Assembly (NCBI GenBank): GCA_965223585.1
Contig: CBDCWW010000024.1
Span: forward strand, 434,001-498,000
DNA length: 64,000 bases
Direction: 5' to 3'
DNA from: CBDCVN01 sp965223585
Lineage (GTDB): Bacteria; Deinococcota; Deinococci; Deinococcales; Trueperaceae
Shown: piece after piece, positions 33,199 through 40,866 of the stretch
How the letters are laid out: the number at the start of each line of letters is the position of its first letter
How positions within the stretch are numbered: the stretch's first letter is position 1
The notes under the pieces: generated by a model
The model's database searches: none
Told to the model about the DNA's origin: nothing
What the model saw: only the letters and a program-made list of their open reading frames with translations
Position numbers and translations under genes: made by a program

Positions 33199-33846
33199 AT
33201 GAGTAAAGATGTCCAAAATTCAACCCGCGAAGCCCGTACACAAGCCAAGAGTGCTGCTCGCCGTAAGCAACAAAAAGAGGCTTTAAGCCAAACTATTTTG
33301 GACGCTGCTGCAGAATTATTTCAAAAACAAGGCTATCAACATTTTTCGCTTCGGCAAGTTGCTGAGGCCATCGGTTACTCACCAACAACTATCTATTTGC
33401 ACTTTAAAGATAAAGACGAGCTACTTTTCAATGTGGCCATACAAGGATTTAAAACCTTTGGTGAGCGGTTACAAACTGCTTATGATAATGAAGACACACC
33501 TTTAGCACGCCTTCAGGGTATTGGCAAAGCTTATGTGGATTTTGGTTTAAGCTATCCTGTGCACTATCGTCTAATGTTTATGGAACGTGGTGAATTCTTA
33601 CTAAAAGAACCACCTGAAGGTTGTGAATCTGTAATTGATGCTTTTGAGATTCTTATACAAACTATTAAAGAGTGTATAAGTGCAGGAGTTATTAAAAAAG
33701 GAGATGTACAGACTTATGCCAATACTATTTGGGCTGTGACACACGGTATTGTAGCTTTAGCCATTAGTGTGCCTACAGTTGATGAGGTGGACGCTCGAGC
33801 AAGTTTCGAAACCGCCATACAAATGATACAAAAAGGCTTAGGGTAA
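33199..33846 (+). CDS. TetR/AcrR-family transcriptional repressor
   Basis: A 215-residue DNA-binding regulator. The basic N-terminus is followed by the TetR helix-turn-helix (about 32-78): SQTILDAAAELFQKQGYQHF, SLRQVAEAIGYSPTTIYLHF, KDKDELLF. The remainder is helical and binds an unknown ligand. An open frame exists from 33151, but that start lies upstream of the promoter's -35 box. The ATG at 33199, just past the -10 element, is the better start. Two identical operators, one before its own gene and one before the following gene, indicate self-repression and control of 33906-36325. Confidence 0.93.
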   Translation: MSKDVQNSTREARTQAKSAARRKQQKEALSQTILDAAAELFQKQGYQHFSLRQVAEAIGYSPTTIYLHFKDKDELLFNVAIQGFKTFGERLQTAYDNEDTPLARLQGIGKAYVDFGLSYPVHYRLMFMERGEFLLKEPPEGCESVIDAFEILIQTIKECISAGVIKKGDVQTYANTIWAVTHGIVALAISVPTVDEVDARASFETAIQMIQKGLG

Positions 33847-33863
33847 AAAATTTTTGGCTTTTC

Positions 33864-33880
33864 ACTTAACACTGTTAAGT
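33864..33880 (+). promoter_or_regulatory. Second TetR operator, upstream of the split membrane-protein gene
   Basis: The 17-base palindrome ACTTAACACTGTTAAGT is identical to the one in the tetR promoter, and it overlaps a TATCCT element that could be a weak -10 box. It lies 25 bases before the ATG at 33906, with AAGGAGA as ribosome-binding site between. Two exact copies of a 17-mer on either side of a TetR gene strongly suggest its binding sites. Confidence 0.8.
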
Positions 33881-33929
33881 ATCCTAACGTCGTAAGGAGA
33901 TTTTTATGTTTAAAGCCACTTTAACAAAT

Positions 33930-34941
33930 CTGGAATTACGCAGCTTGAGGAAGCGAGTCCAGAAGGTCTAGAGGTGGGTCAATGCGACCAGAGATTAGTC
34001 CCCTACGGTATCTGTAAAATGATTGCTTGCTCTCTCTACGAGCTACCTCTATAAGCCCATAAGCTACTACTCCTAACCCTAAATGCCCTCCTATTGTTTG
34101 TTCTGTTCTATATCTGAATCCTTGCCACCCTAGCTCTTGCTTTAGCCCTCTTATCACCTCTTCTATTCCCTGTCTCACCTTATAATGCCCTATTATCTCT
34201 TTGTCCTCTAGCTCTAAATCGTTTGTCACATAGTATTTCTTCCCTCTCCTCACTATCTTCACTTCAAAGTCCATTCCTCTTAGCTTTCCTACTTTTGTCC
34301 AGTAGGGTCCTCTATGCCTTTTCAACTGCTTTCCTCGCAGCACTCTGTTCCTCTTTAATCGCGTCACAAACGACCAACCGTAGGCATGTATCTGCTTCAG
34401 AATCTTCTTTGAACCGTACCATGAGTCAAATAGTACATAATCAGGTTTTAGCCCTTTTTCTTTTGCCCATGCTAATAGCTCCAATGCTAGTTCTTGCTTA
34501 CTTACCTCTCCAAAGTAAAGTTTGATCTTTAACGGTATTCGCACTTTACCATCTGTCCAGATCAGCAGCACTATCCCGAAACCATAGCAATAGTGTCCAT
34601 TGCCATCTCGTAATTTCGGTAGCCACATTTTTCCCCTTCCTGATCTGGCTATTACTGTATCATCAAGAACCAAGTAGCCCCCTTCAAGTCCACCTACCAG
34701 CATTTTTAAGCCTATGGCTATCTCACTTACCTTTGCTAAAATCGAGTCTATTAACAATGCTCTATAGATAGTATCGTGTGCACAGTCCATTCCATCTGCC
34801 ATGGCTGAAGAACCACTTGCCTCAACTGCTTTCAATATGGCTTCTAGTGCTTTAACTATCCTTTGTGTTAGACTCATCTTAGGGCTCCTTGGTTTTGATT
34901 GAGCCCTATTTTACTTTATTTTCCCTCCTGCGTAATTCCAG
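33930..34941 (-). mobile_element. IS4-superfamily insertion sequence, 1,012 bp, with target duplication
   Basis: Perfect 14-bp terminal inverted repeats (CTGGAATTACGCAG at the left, CTGCGTAATTCCAG at the right) flank one transposase gene. The 5-bp target CAAAT is duplicated on both sides (33925-33929 and 34942-34946). Everything is intact, so the insertion is probably recent. It sits in codon 9 of the TetR-controlled membrane gene, in reverse orientation to it. Confidence 0.92.
33936..34877 (-). CDS. DDE transposase of the IS4-superfamily element
   Basis: 313 residues. The acidic triad appears as LDDTVIARS (first D, near residue 74), YVLFDSWYGS (second D, near 150) and HYKVRQGIEEVIRGLKQELG (E near 245). 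The last contains the IS4 pattern tyrosine, two residues, arginine, three residues, glutamate, six residues, lysine. No frameshift or stop interrupts it. The family (IS4/IS701-like) is inferred from this motif. The start ATG at 34875-34877 lies 64 bases inside the element's right end. Confidence 0.88.
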   Translation of the reverse strand: MSLTQRIVKALEAILKAVEASGSSAMADGMDCAHDTIYRALLIDSILAKVSEIAIGLKMLVGGLEGGYLVLDDTVIARSGRGKMWLPKLRDGNGHYCYGFGIVLLIWTDGKVRIPLKIKLYFGEVSKQELALELLAWAKEKGLKPDYVLFDSWYGSKKILKQIHAYGWSFVTRLKRNRVLRGKQLKRHRGPYWTKVGKLRGMDFEVKIVRRGKKYYVTNDLELEDKEIIGHYKVRQGIEEVIRGLKQELGWQGFRYRTEQTIGGHLGLGVVAYGLIEVARRESKQSFYRYRRGLISGRIDPPLDLLDSLPQAA

Positions 34942-35899
34942 CAAATCTAAAATTGCTTTCTAAGCAATATCCACCACTATTCTTCTACAGTTTAATTATG
35001 AGCATTTTAGGGCTTTTCTTCTTGGCAGGTATCTTTGCAGATTCACGTATAATAATTGGTGCACCTGCTTGGTTAAAACCAACTAAATTTGCAATTTCTA
35101 CAGTTGTTTACAGTATTTCAATGATATGGCTACTTAATCAAATTAGTACTGTCAGAGTCTGGAAAAGAAGGCTAGTAAAAGCTTTTGCTTGGGTCATTGC
35201 CCTTGTTTTTACTGTAGAAATGATCCCCATTACTTTACAAGTAATTCGTGGTACTACTAGCCATTTTAATGCTTTAACACCGTTTGATTCTGCAATGTAT
35301 TCAGCTATGGGCATAGCTATTACTATCTTGTGGCTATGCAACCTTATTATTGCTTTTGTATTATTTACTGAGCGTCATCATTCACCTGCTTTAATGTGGG
35401 CTCTACGTTTAGGGGTCATTATCACTTTAGTCGGTATGGCTGAAGGGTTTTTGATGACTGGCCCCACACCCGAGCAATTAGCAAGTTTGCATGCAGGAGC
35501 ATCTGTTACAAAAGTTGGAGCCCATAGTGTTGGCGTAGAAGATGGTGGCCCGGGTTTACCTGTGGTAAATTGGAGCATAGAAGGTGGTGATTTACGCCCT
35601 GCACATTTTGTAGGCTTGCATGCCTTACAAGTTATTCCCTTACTAGGTCTTTTCCTAATCCGTCACCGCAGATTAAGTCAAAAACAAAAAACGGCACTTG
35701 TTTTTACTGGAGCGAGTGGTTATTTGGCTGTTGTACTGCTACTTACTTGGCAAGCCTTACGAGCCCAGCCTATTATTAGACCAGATATGCTAACAATTAG
35801 TGTGTTTGCTAGTATTGTTGTTGTCACAGTAGCTTTAGTGGCTATGATTACTGCTAGAATTGATTTTAGATTTGCTCGAGCCCTAAAGGAACAAAAAGC

Positions 35900-36325
35900 A
35901 TGAGTCAAATTTTTTCACTCAGCAGTTTCCTAGTCATGCCCTTTTGGTTACTAATGGCATTTTTACCCACTTGGAAATGGACTAAACGTATCATTGGTTC
36001 ACCTTGGGTTGCTGCACCAGCAGCCCTACTATATGTTGCTTTAGTTATTCCTAACTTCATAGAACTTTTTCCTCAAATTATGAACCCAGAACTTGTGAGT
36101 ATAGCTGCGTTGCTTGGTACCCCTGAAGGCGTGATCATTGCTTGGGCTCATTTTTTGTGCTTTGATCTTTTTGTAGGGCGTTGGATCTACCTAGACAGTC
36201 ACAAGAAAGCTTTGCATCCTGTGCTTATGTTTCCCTTTATCTTTTTTACTTTGATGTTTGGGCCTTTGGGATTTTTTGCTTATCTAATGCTCAGGAGCTT
36301 TACTGGTAAGAAGATTTCTAGTTGA
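35900..36325 (+). CDS. ABA4-like membrane protein
   Basis: 141 residues with four membrane helices. The family signature is GTPEGVIIAWAHFLCFDLFV then GRWIYLDS near 95-120, and the tail FGPLGFFAYLMLRS. Plant ABA4 is tied to neoxanthin formation, while bacterial relatives have no proven role. It overlaps the split membrane gene by 4 bases and shares its TetR control. The host gene block ends here: about 5 bases after the stop, cassette-array sequence begins. Confidence 0.82.
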   Translation: MSQIFSLSSFLVMPFWLLMAFLPTWKWTKRIIGSPWVAAPAALLYVALVIPNFIELFPQIMNPELVSIAALLGTPEGVIIAWAHFLCFDLFVGRWIYLDSHKKALHPVLMFPFIFFTLMFGPLGFFAYLMLRSFTGKKISS

Positions 36326-36329
36326 CTGC

Positions 36330-36386
36330 GGGCTCGAGCAATCCAAACAAAACCATCTTAACAAACTCTGAGCACTAACGAACAGG
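36330..36386 (-). repeat. Array leader repeat, copy 1 (at array's left end)
   Basis: GGGCTCGAGCAATCC, AAACAAAACCATCTTAACAA and ACTCTGAGCACTAACGAAC follow in order. The same roughly 56 bases recur at 38284 and 40867 with only a few changes. Each copy abuts the left core site of an attC, just beyond the recombination point when read on the minus strand. Here it marks the boundary between the ABA4-like gene and the first attC. It carries the host palindrome GCTCGAGC. No function is known to me. Confidence 0.75.
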
Positions 36387-36393
36387 TTTAGCT

Positions 36394-36508
36394 ACCAAGC
36401 TAAAGCTCGATGGGCTGGGCGCATACGAATACACGAAGCAAGGCAAAATCAGCGCCCGCACGACGCACGACCGTTGCGCCCATTGTCGCTTGCAGCGCTT
36501 GGTTAGCG
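36394..36508 (-). other. Integron attC site 1
   Basis: Read on the minus strand, the core site is CGCTAAC at 36502-36508 (GTTAGCG on the plus strand). Arms pair over TTGGT / ACCAA and GGGCGCA / TGCGCCC, and the far core (plus strand TAGCTACC near 36394-36401) is imperfect. It belongs to the cupin cassette to its right. The stem is G+C-rich, unlike the host. Confidence 0.65.
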
Positions 36509-36524
36509 GGCGCTGATTCAGGGC

Positions 36525-36929
36525 TCATTCTTCTCCACCATATCCGCTTCTTCCTGGATCGGCCGTCCACCAGAATGTCTCGCCCTGCGTGACCGCAAGG
36601 TGGACGAGATTCTCTTCAGCTTCAGCATCCGCACCATGGCGGTGCAGCACTCCTGCTGGGATAATCACGCGGACTTCTGGTTCGAGACGTATTTCCCTTC
36701 CATCTTCGAACTCGATGAAGCCTTGACCTTGCACGACATACAAAAGTTGATCACCAGAATGGTGATGAAGCTTGGTATAGGACCCTAGCTTGAAGTCAAC
36801 AAATACCGCCCGCAGTTCTGGTGATTGGGGCGCATCATCAAATTTCTCAAGGTGTACAGTTCCAACAAACTTATCTCTGGACCCTACCTCGTATCGCTCG
36901 CTCCGATTCTTGAAGTGATAGTACTTCAT
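36525..36929 (-). CDS. Cupin-domain protein (cassette gene)
   Basis: 134 residues forming a single small beta-barrel cupin: KLHHHSGDQLLYVVQGQGFI (about 54-73, three histidines of metal motif 1) and IPAGVLHRHGA (about 91-101, motif 2). A metal-binding sugar or phenolic-acid enzyme, or a sensor, is possible. The gene is much more G+C-rich than its surroundings, as expected for an acquired cassette. It is on the minus strand, between attC1 on its left and attC2 on its right, so it forms a complete cassette. Confidence 0.85.
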   Translation of the reverse strand: MKYYHFKNRSERYEVGSRDKFVGTVHLEKFDDAPQSPELRAVFVDFKLGSYTKLHHHSGDQLLYVVQGQGFIEFEDGREIRLEPEVRVIIPAGVLHRHGADAEAEENLVHLAVTQGETFWWTADPGRSGYGGEE

Positions 36930-36951
36930 TGGCTATCTCCTGAGTATAGCC

Positions 36952-37062
36952 CGCTAACGGCACAAAGCTCAGGTGTACACGTTCCACACAAAAGTCCTCT
37001 ACAACTTAAATCACACTTAACTTCGCCGTTCATATGTGCATCACCTTGAGCAACAGTTAGGC
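36952..37062 (-). other. Integron attC site 2
   Basis: Plus-strand core CGCTAAC (36952-36958) and GTTAGGC (37056-37062), 111 bases. The arms AAAGCTCAGGTGTACA and TGTGCATCACCTTGAGC pair with one extra base in the right arm. That extra base marks the minus strand as the cassette orientation, in line with the genes. A very similar site occurs at 42782-42892. It closes the Phd/PIN cassette. Confidence 0.9.
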
Positions 37063-37146
37063 ACAGCATAAATAAGAGCAAAAAATATAACATATAGTTT
37101 AACACAATTAAGAAACGCTAGTCGCAAATACTCTATGCTTGTTCAC

Positions 37147-37365
37147 TTAGCCCCTTCTTGATTCTCTCAAAGCATCCAAAATATCCTGCGTTGTTGCCTC
37201 AGTCTTTATTCCAGGAACATCAAAAGGTGATAAGGTCTTTTTCTTTTTTTGTGTTAAGGAAAATATAGCACCGTCTCTTCTGCGAATTTCAATCTCTTCT
37301 TTTTGTGCAAGTGATAATAACTTAGAAAGGTTTTGACGGTCTTCTGAGTAAGTAAATACTTTCAT
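37147..37365 (-). CDS. Phd/YefM-like antitoxin (cassette gene)
   Basis: 72 residues: MKVFTYSEDRQNLSKLLSLA, then KEEIEIRRRDGAIFSLTQKK. The N-terminal pattern (strand, S-x-R-x-x-L helix, then a strand with RRDG) is the Phd/YefM antitoxin fold. The C-terminal part (about 45-72) is the expected toxin-binding tail. It lies 6 bases after the PIN-like gene, on the same strand, and would be co-made. Confidence 0.7.
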   Translation of the reverse strand: MKVFTYSEDRQNLSKLLSLAQKEEIEIRRRDGAIFSLTQKKKKTLSPFDVPGIKTEATTQDILDALRESRRG

Positions 37366-37371
37366 TATGAT

Positions 37372-37617
37372 CTACTCCAATAGTTTGATGTTAAGTTTAG
37401 CAGCCACCTGTTTCATGTGCTTGTCAAGCGTAATTAATGGACTTGATAAGGATTTTGCACACTGTAGGAAATATGCATCATAAGCGTAAATATCAAATTC
37501 AATCGCAAGTTTCAGTGCTTGTTGAACATCTATAGGAACAAGTCTTACGGGAATAAGAGTTGCTGTTTCAAGTGCCGACAGCGCTTCATAATATGTAATC
37601 CGATTCCGTTTACTCAT
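37372..37617 (-). CDS. PIN-domain toxin, N-terminally truncated (cassette gene)
   Basis: 81 residues matching the C-terminal two thirds of a VapC-like PIN ribonuclease: IEFDIYAYDAYFLQCAKSL (two acidic residues), SSPLITLDKHMKQVAAKLN. The first catalytic aspartate that opens PIN domains (a D-T/S-S/N motif near the N-terminus) is missing, so it cannot be fully active as it stands. The truncation coincides with the cassette boundary at about 37618. The toxin gene precedes the antitoxin gene. Confidence 0.65.
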   Translation of the reverse strand: MSKRNRITYYEALSALETATLIPVRLVPIDVQQALKLAIEFDIYAYDAYFLQCAKSLSSPLITLDKHMKQVAAKLNIKLLE

Positions 37618-37675
37618 AACTCAAGGTTAATTGCGCCCCGCGTGTGTGCGTCACACTGAAGCGCTGTGCCAGACA
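37618..37675 (-). other. Degenerate attC-like hairpin between two cassettes
   Basis: A short G+C-rich palindromic stretch (GTGTG / CACAC, flanked by GCGC on both sides) lies where an attC should close the HicAB cassette. Neither core site is canonical, but AGTTATGA and CCAGAC may be decayed cores. It is consistent with a decayed attC, or a boundary formed by deletion that also truncated the PIN gene. Confidence 0.35.
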
Positions 37676-37716
37676 AATTTTACAAACAGATGTGCTACAC
37701 AAATCTCTTAAGATAT

Positions 37717-37938
37717 TCATGATGCAACTTGATAAATAATAGGTCGATAACTAGGCTTTGGAATGGGTTTTCCTGTTTCCTTTGCTGCTTCTAGCCAAGT
37801 TGCTTTAGCAATCTCCACTTCCATTAACGCTTTGCTAGGAGTACTACCAAACGCACTACACATTTGTAAATCAGGAATATCAGCAATGTAACCGCCATCC
37901 TCTTCACTGTAAAAGATGTTTATATGATAATCTTTCAT
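37717..37938 (-). CDS. HicB-like antitoxin (cassette gene)
   Basis: 73 residues: MKDYHINIFYSEEDGGYIAD, then IPDLQMCSAFGSTPSKALME. The YSEEDGGYIADIPDL block is the core of HicB/UPF0150 proteins. It is the second gene of the pair and overlaps the HicA-like gene by 4 bases. Two HicAB pairs therefore occur in the window (see 31457-31875), but they are not closely alike. Confidence 0.85.
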   Translation of the reverse strand: MKDYHINIFYSEEDGGYIADIPDLQMCSAFGSTPSKALMEVEIAKATWLEAAKETGKPIPKPSYRPIIYQVAS

Positions 37939-38189
37939 TCATTATCTCCTAACTGCAAATTATAGAGTTCCACTAATTTGAGAAATTGCCTAACCTGATA
38001 TGGTTTAACCTTACCATCCACCTCTTGTAGGTTAACCAATTTAGAAACTTCTGGGTGCGTAAAAATGTGGTGGCTACCATTAATGCGAGACAGGGTAAAT
38101 CCAAAGCCTTCAACTAAAGTTACAAAATCAGCAAAGCGAAGATTATTTGGACTGGCTAGTGCTTTAACAAGTACCTTACGTGGTTTCAT
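37935..38189 (-). CDS. HicA-like toxin (cassette gene)
   Basis: 84 residues: RFADFVTLVEGFGFTLSRIN, then GSHHIFTHPEV, with the catalytic-type histidine in GSHHIF, and YQVRQFLKLVELYNL. This is the small HicA mRNA interferase pattern. It is toxin-first, as in most hicAB pairs. It belongs to a cassette between the degenerate site at 37618 and attC3. Confidence 0.82.
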   Translation of the reverse strand: MKPRKVLVKALASPNNLRFADFVTLVEGFGFTLSRINGSHHIFTHPEVSKLVNLQEVDGKVKPYQVRQFLKLVELYNLQLGDNE

Positions 38190-38283
38190 TGTTTCATCGA
38201 TTTCCCAACAAGGATTGTCCCAACAACTGATTCACTTATTCCAACTACTTTCTATTATTAGGCAAAATGTTTCACTGCTGATT

Positions 38284-38339
38284 GGGCTCGAGCAATCCAA
38301 ACAAAACCATCTTAACAAACTCTGAGCACTGACGAACAG
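38284..38339 (-). repeat. Array leader repeat, copy 2
   Basis: Near-identical to 36330-36386 and 40867-40924. On the minus strand it directly follows the core site of attC3 and begins the HicAB cassette. It has GCTCGAGC and a 14-codon frame starting ATGGTTTTGTTTGG. A promoter is not evident. Confidence 0.75.
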
Positions 38340-38452
38340 GTCTAACGCTACTAAGCTCAGGGGTGCTCACTTCTGTGTACACCCCCTGCAACTGAGTTAT
38401 GGACTTAATTCGGCCACTCGTGTGAGCGTCCCGCTGTAGCGGTATGTTAGAT
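38340..38452 (-). other. Integron attC site 3
   Basis: Plus-strand core GTCTAAC (38340-38346) and GTTAGAT (38446-38452), 113 bases. Arms CTCAGGGGTGCTCAC and GTGAGCGTCCCGCTG pair, with the extra bases that set cassette direction. This is the classical arrangement seen in known attC sites (GCCCC(T)GAGCT arms). It ends the HEPN three-gene cassette. Confidence 0.92.
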
Positions 38453-38672
38453 AATACCTTCACCAACAAACATTCCAATAACAGTTAAGCCTATTGCCAT
38501 TTTAAGACTTGTTCCGAGAATATACAACAAGGCCACAACACATCGCTTAGAGTCCGTGTCTAAGTGATTTGTACGTTGATTGCTTAAGTTTGTAACTATG
38601 CAGCAAGGACCGCCTACTCACTCGAGCAACCCCATAAATTCTCCAACTATTGAAACACGGCTTTTCATGTAC

Positions 38673-38846
38673 CTACACGGGATCATAAGCCACCCAATCT
38701 TGACCGTGTGTCATCCAAGTTTTGGAAGGTTCTAAAAGCTGTTCACCATCTACACTTTCCAAACCCTAAAGGGTGTACATGACGGCTTAGGTGTGTTTGC
38801 AACCTTCGTAGTCATGGCAGATATACTCGCCTAGATCAAGCAGTGC
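38673..38846 (-). pseudogene. Decayed cassette gene of unknown kind
   Basis: A 58-codon minus-strand stretch in one frame reads ALLDLGEYICHDYEGCKHT, two in-frame stops, then GLESVDGEQLLEPSKTWMTH and GQDWVAYDPV with a stop. The wording is protein-like but interrupted, so it is probably a broken gene of the same cassette as the HEPN operon. I recognise no family. Elsewhere in 38453-38915 I see no gene. One CTCGAG is at about 38622. Confidence 0.35.
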
Positions 38847-38915
38847 GTTGTCCTACCGCCTTTTTCTATAGCTCAATTATAGCAAAAATGCTAGAGAGTG
38901 CTCCAGAAACAAGGT

Positions 38916-39377
38916 TTACACTCTTTTGCCTGAACCACTTCTATATTCTTCCAATGAATCTTTCACATCCTTATAAAGATCGGGAGTATCCCTAATATGG
39001 TCTAAAAAATTAATGAAGGTGTATGCGTCTTGGATTCTTTGCTCCGCTTTGCTTAGATTTATATCTTTGTGTGGAGTTAATTCATAATCTGCTCTTAATC
39101 TGTGATGATGCATGTCTCTCAACTGAGTTAGGATTTTTACGGCTACTCTGTTTTCGTTACCTCCTAGCTTGCTGACTACATATTTAAGATGCCCTTGTAT
39201 CTTTTCATGAGCGTCTATATTTTTTATCAGAATTTCCATTTCACTTAAAAGTTTTCTTGCATCTAAAAATGCAGCATAATAAGCCCGACTAATTGCCGTT
39301 CGCCAGTCGCATTCTTCGGATTCGAAGTCAGGATCAGTCAGTGTTTCTGCAGTTTCCAGAAATCGTTTAGGTTCCAT
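38916..39377 (-). CDS. HEPN-domain protein (third gene of three-gene cassette)
   Basis: 153 residues, all helical: RTAISRAYYAAFLDARKLLS near 26-45, and LTQLRDMHHHRLRADYEL near 84-101. The R-x-Y-Y-x-x-F helix and the R-x4-6-H segment (RDMHHH) are HEPN hallmarks. HEPN proteins are often RNases in toxin-antitoxin and phage-defence systems. The ATG shares one base with the stop of the preceding gene (TAATG). Which of the two partners it works with is unknown. Confidence 0.65.
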   Translation of the reverse strand: MEPKRFLETAETLTDPDFESEECDWRTAISRAYYAAFLDARKLLSEMEILIKNIDAHEKIQGHLKYVVSKLGGNENRVAVKILTQLRDMHHHRLRADYELTPHKDINLSKAEQRIQDAYTFINFLDHIRDTPDLYKDVKDSLEEYRSGSGKRV

Positions 39378-39880
39378 TAGGGTACAACGGTATAGTCAAA
39401 TCTCAGTTGGTTGTTTTCTTTGGTGTTGGTGCTTTCAAGCCATTTGTCTAAAAACTTGCTATATAGCATGGATAATTTTGGCAAATTACCTCTTGCCCCA
39501 ATTTCGACTTGTACCCATCGCACTTCCTCATCGTAAAAATCTTCCTCAATAACTGTGTGAATGAAACAAACGTCCTCAAAATGTTCTTTTATAAGTGAAA
39601 TTGCCTGCTCATAAGTTTGTTTGAGGCCAGCTTGTGAAATAAAAAGCTTAACTTCTTGAGAATGCTCTATGTGTATATTTTTCTGAGGAGAAAGGTTTCT
39701 TACTTTTGAAACCATAGGTGTTTTTACGTCAACTTTTGTTGGGGTTTCGTATGGGTCCTCTTCAAAATCAAGCTTTGGCAAAGGCCGAGGGAGGTTAAAA
39801 GCGTCACAATCATTTCTTCTTGGTTCACAGATGTCCATATCATGCTCAGACCTAACCCTATACTCTGTATCAGTATCCAT
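39377..39880 (-). CDS. Uncharacterised protein (second gene of three-gene cassette)
   Basis: 167 residues. The N-terminal 75 are acidic, proline-rich and probably disordered. The C-terminal 90 (SQEVKLFISQAGLKQTYEQA, VIEEDFYDEEVRWVQVEIGA, LDKWLE) form a compact alpha-beta domain. I recognise no family. It overlaps the upstream gene by 11 bases and the HEPN gene by one base, so the three are made from one message. A role as partner or inhibitor of the HEPN protein is a guess from position. Confidence 0.6.
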   Translation of the reverse strand: MDTDTEYRVRSEHDMDICEPRRNDCDAFNLPRPLPKLDFEEDPYETPTKVDVKTPMVSKVRNLSPQKNIHIEHSQEVKLFISQAGLKQTYEQAISLIKEHFEDVCFIHTVIEEDFYDEEVRWVQVEIGARGNLPKLSMLYSKFLDKWLESTNTKENNQLRFDYTVVP

Positions 39881-40562
39881 TATCCTCCCCCTCAGTTACT
39901 AGGTATATCAGATCAGCTTTTGCAATAACTTTTTTGGAGCTTTCATGTTTCTTTTCAGCCCGTTCTATAACACTTTTAAGTTCAATTAGGCTATCATAAT
40001 CCATGGCTACATATAGGTCTTCATAATCATGACTTCCGTGTGTATGAAGTTTTAAGGTATGTACTATTGCCGCCGCCACTGGCACTTCTTTCGATGTATC
40101 TCTTGAAAAAATGTTACGAATATCAGTGTGGATTTCGCAAAAGGCAAGTATTTTGTCATGTTGTGTTACTACTTGCAACCCCTTGGCGCTAAGTCCGACG
40201 GTTTCATGAGACTCTAAAATACCTAAGAGAAAGTGATAAAAATTGTCAAAATCCTCTTGGCTAGCTTCTTGGATATCCTCAATATCAAGTTCTTTTAAGC
40301 CTTCAATTACTCCTTTAGCTATTTCACTATGACTTTCTTTGCGCTCATTCAGATTATAGGTGCTGATAAAGAACCTTACATAATCTCGCACCGAAGCGGC
40401 ATCATAATCAAAAGTTTCTTTAAGATGCTTTTCGTATTTTTTAAGGCTTAAAGAAGATGGTACTTCTTTTAATGCTTTGAGTAATGCAGTTCTTTCAGAT
40501 TCAGAAAGCAAAAATAGTTTTATGGTCGCTTTTATTAAGCGCTTAGGTAAAAGTATAACCAT
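39870..40562 (-). CDS. Uncharacterised protein (first gene of three-gene cassette)
   Basis: 230 residues, mostly helical, with ESERTALLKALKEVPSSLSL near the start, DYVRFFISTYNLNERK and LETLQ-like helices, then EVPVAAAIVHTLKLHTHGSH. I do not recognise a family or any catalytic motif. It precedes the other two and overlaps them in coding sequence, suggesting a complex or strict co-expression. About 300 bases to its right (40563-40866) hold its likely promoter and nothing I can call. A 57-codon plus-strand frame from 40634 is of doubtful reality. Confidence 0.6.
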   Translation of the reverse strand: MVILLPKRLIKATIKLFLLSESERTALLKALKEVPSSLSLKKYEKHLKETFDYDAASVRDYVRFFISTYNLNERKESHSEIAKGVIEGLKELDIEDIQEASQEDFDNFYHFLLGILESHETVGLSAKGLQVVTQHDKILAFCEIHTDIRNIFSRDTSKEVPVAAAIVHTLKLHTHGSHDYEDLYVAMDYDSLIELKSVIERAEKKHESSKKVIAKADLIYLVTEGEDNGY

Positions 40563-40866
40563 AACTTTAAACTAATATATTAGGATTAGGCATAGGTAAG
40601 GGGGGAGAATATTACATACGTAATCATGGGCATATGTTAACACTACAGCTTGATGATAGGCTCAGTTTTTGTGCAGAAACAAGTTTTTGTGCAAAGCCTG
40701 TTAAAGCTAATAAAGTCGATGTTTCTGAGGCTTTTTGCCGTGTGTTATCGCACATAGGATTCTTCAATCCTGATTTAGGGATAATTTCATGTAAAAACTT
40801 CTCCTAATTTCCTTCTTCATTACAGTAGGCTAGTGTTCAAACAGGTATTCATGCTCAACGTTGGTT

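Larger units (their letters stand above)
33906..35903 (+). pseudogene. Multi-helix membrane protein gene, split by an insertion sequence
   Basis: The 5' piece is 33906-33929 (MFKATLTN, then interruption). The 3' piece resumes in frame at 34947 (LKLLSKQYPPLFFYSLIMS) and runs to 35903. Removing the element and one target copy restores a 326-residue protein with about seven membrane helices (for example ILGLFFLAGIFADSR, FAWVIALVFTVEMIPITL). I recognise no family. A shorter protein from ATG 34998 could still be made, but without the TetR-controlled promoter in normal position. The 3' end overlaps the ABA4-like gene by 4 bases, so they form an operon. A GGCTCGAGC-type octamer is at its 3' end. Confidence 0.8.

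Noticed and set aside
38272..38478. 68-codon minus-strand frame across attC3
   Set aside because: It runs through the attC site and leader repeat, so it is not a cassette gene.
40634..40807. 57-codon plus-strand frame upstream of the three-gene cassette
   Set aside because: It is on the opposite strand to all cassette genes and has no family; I could not exclude it but do not list it.
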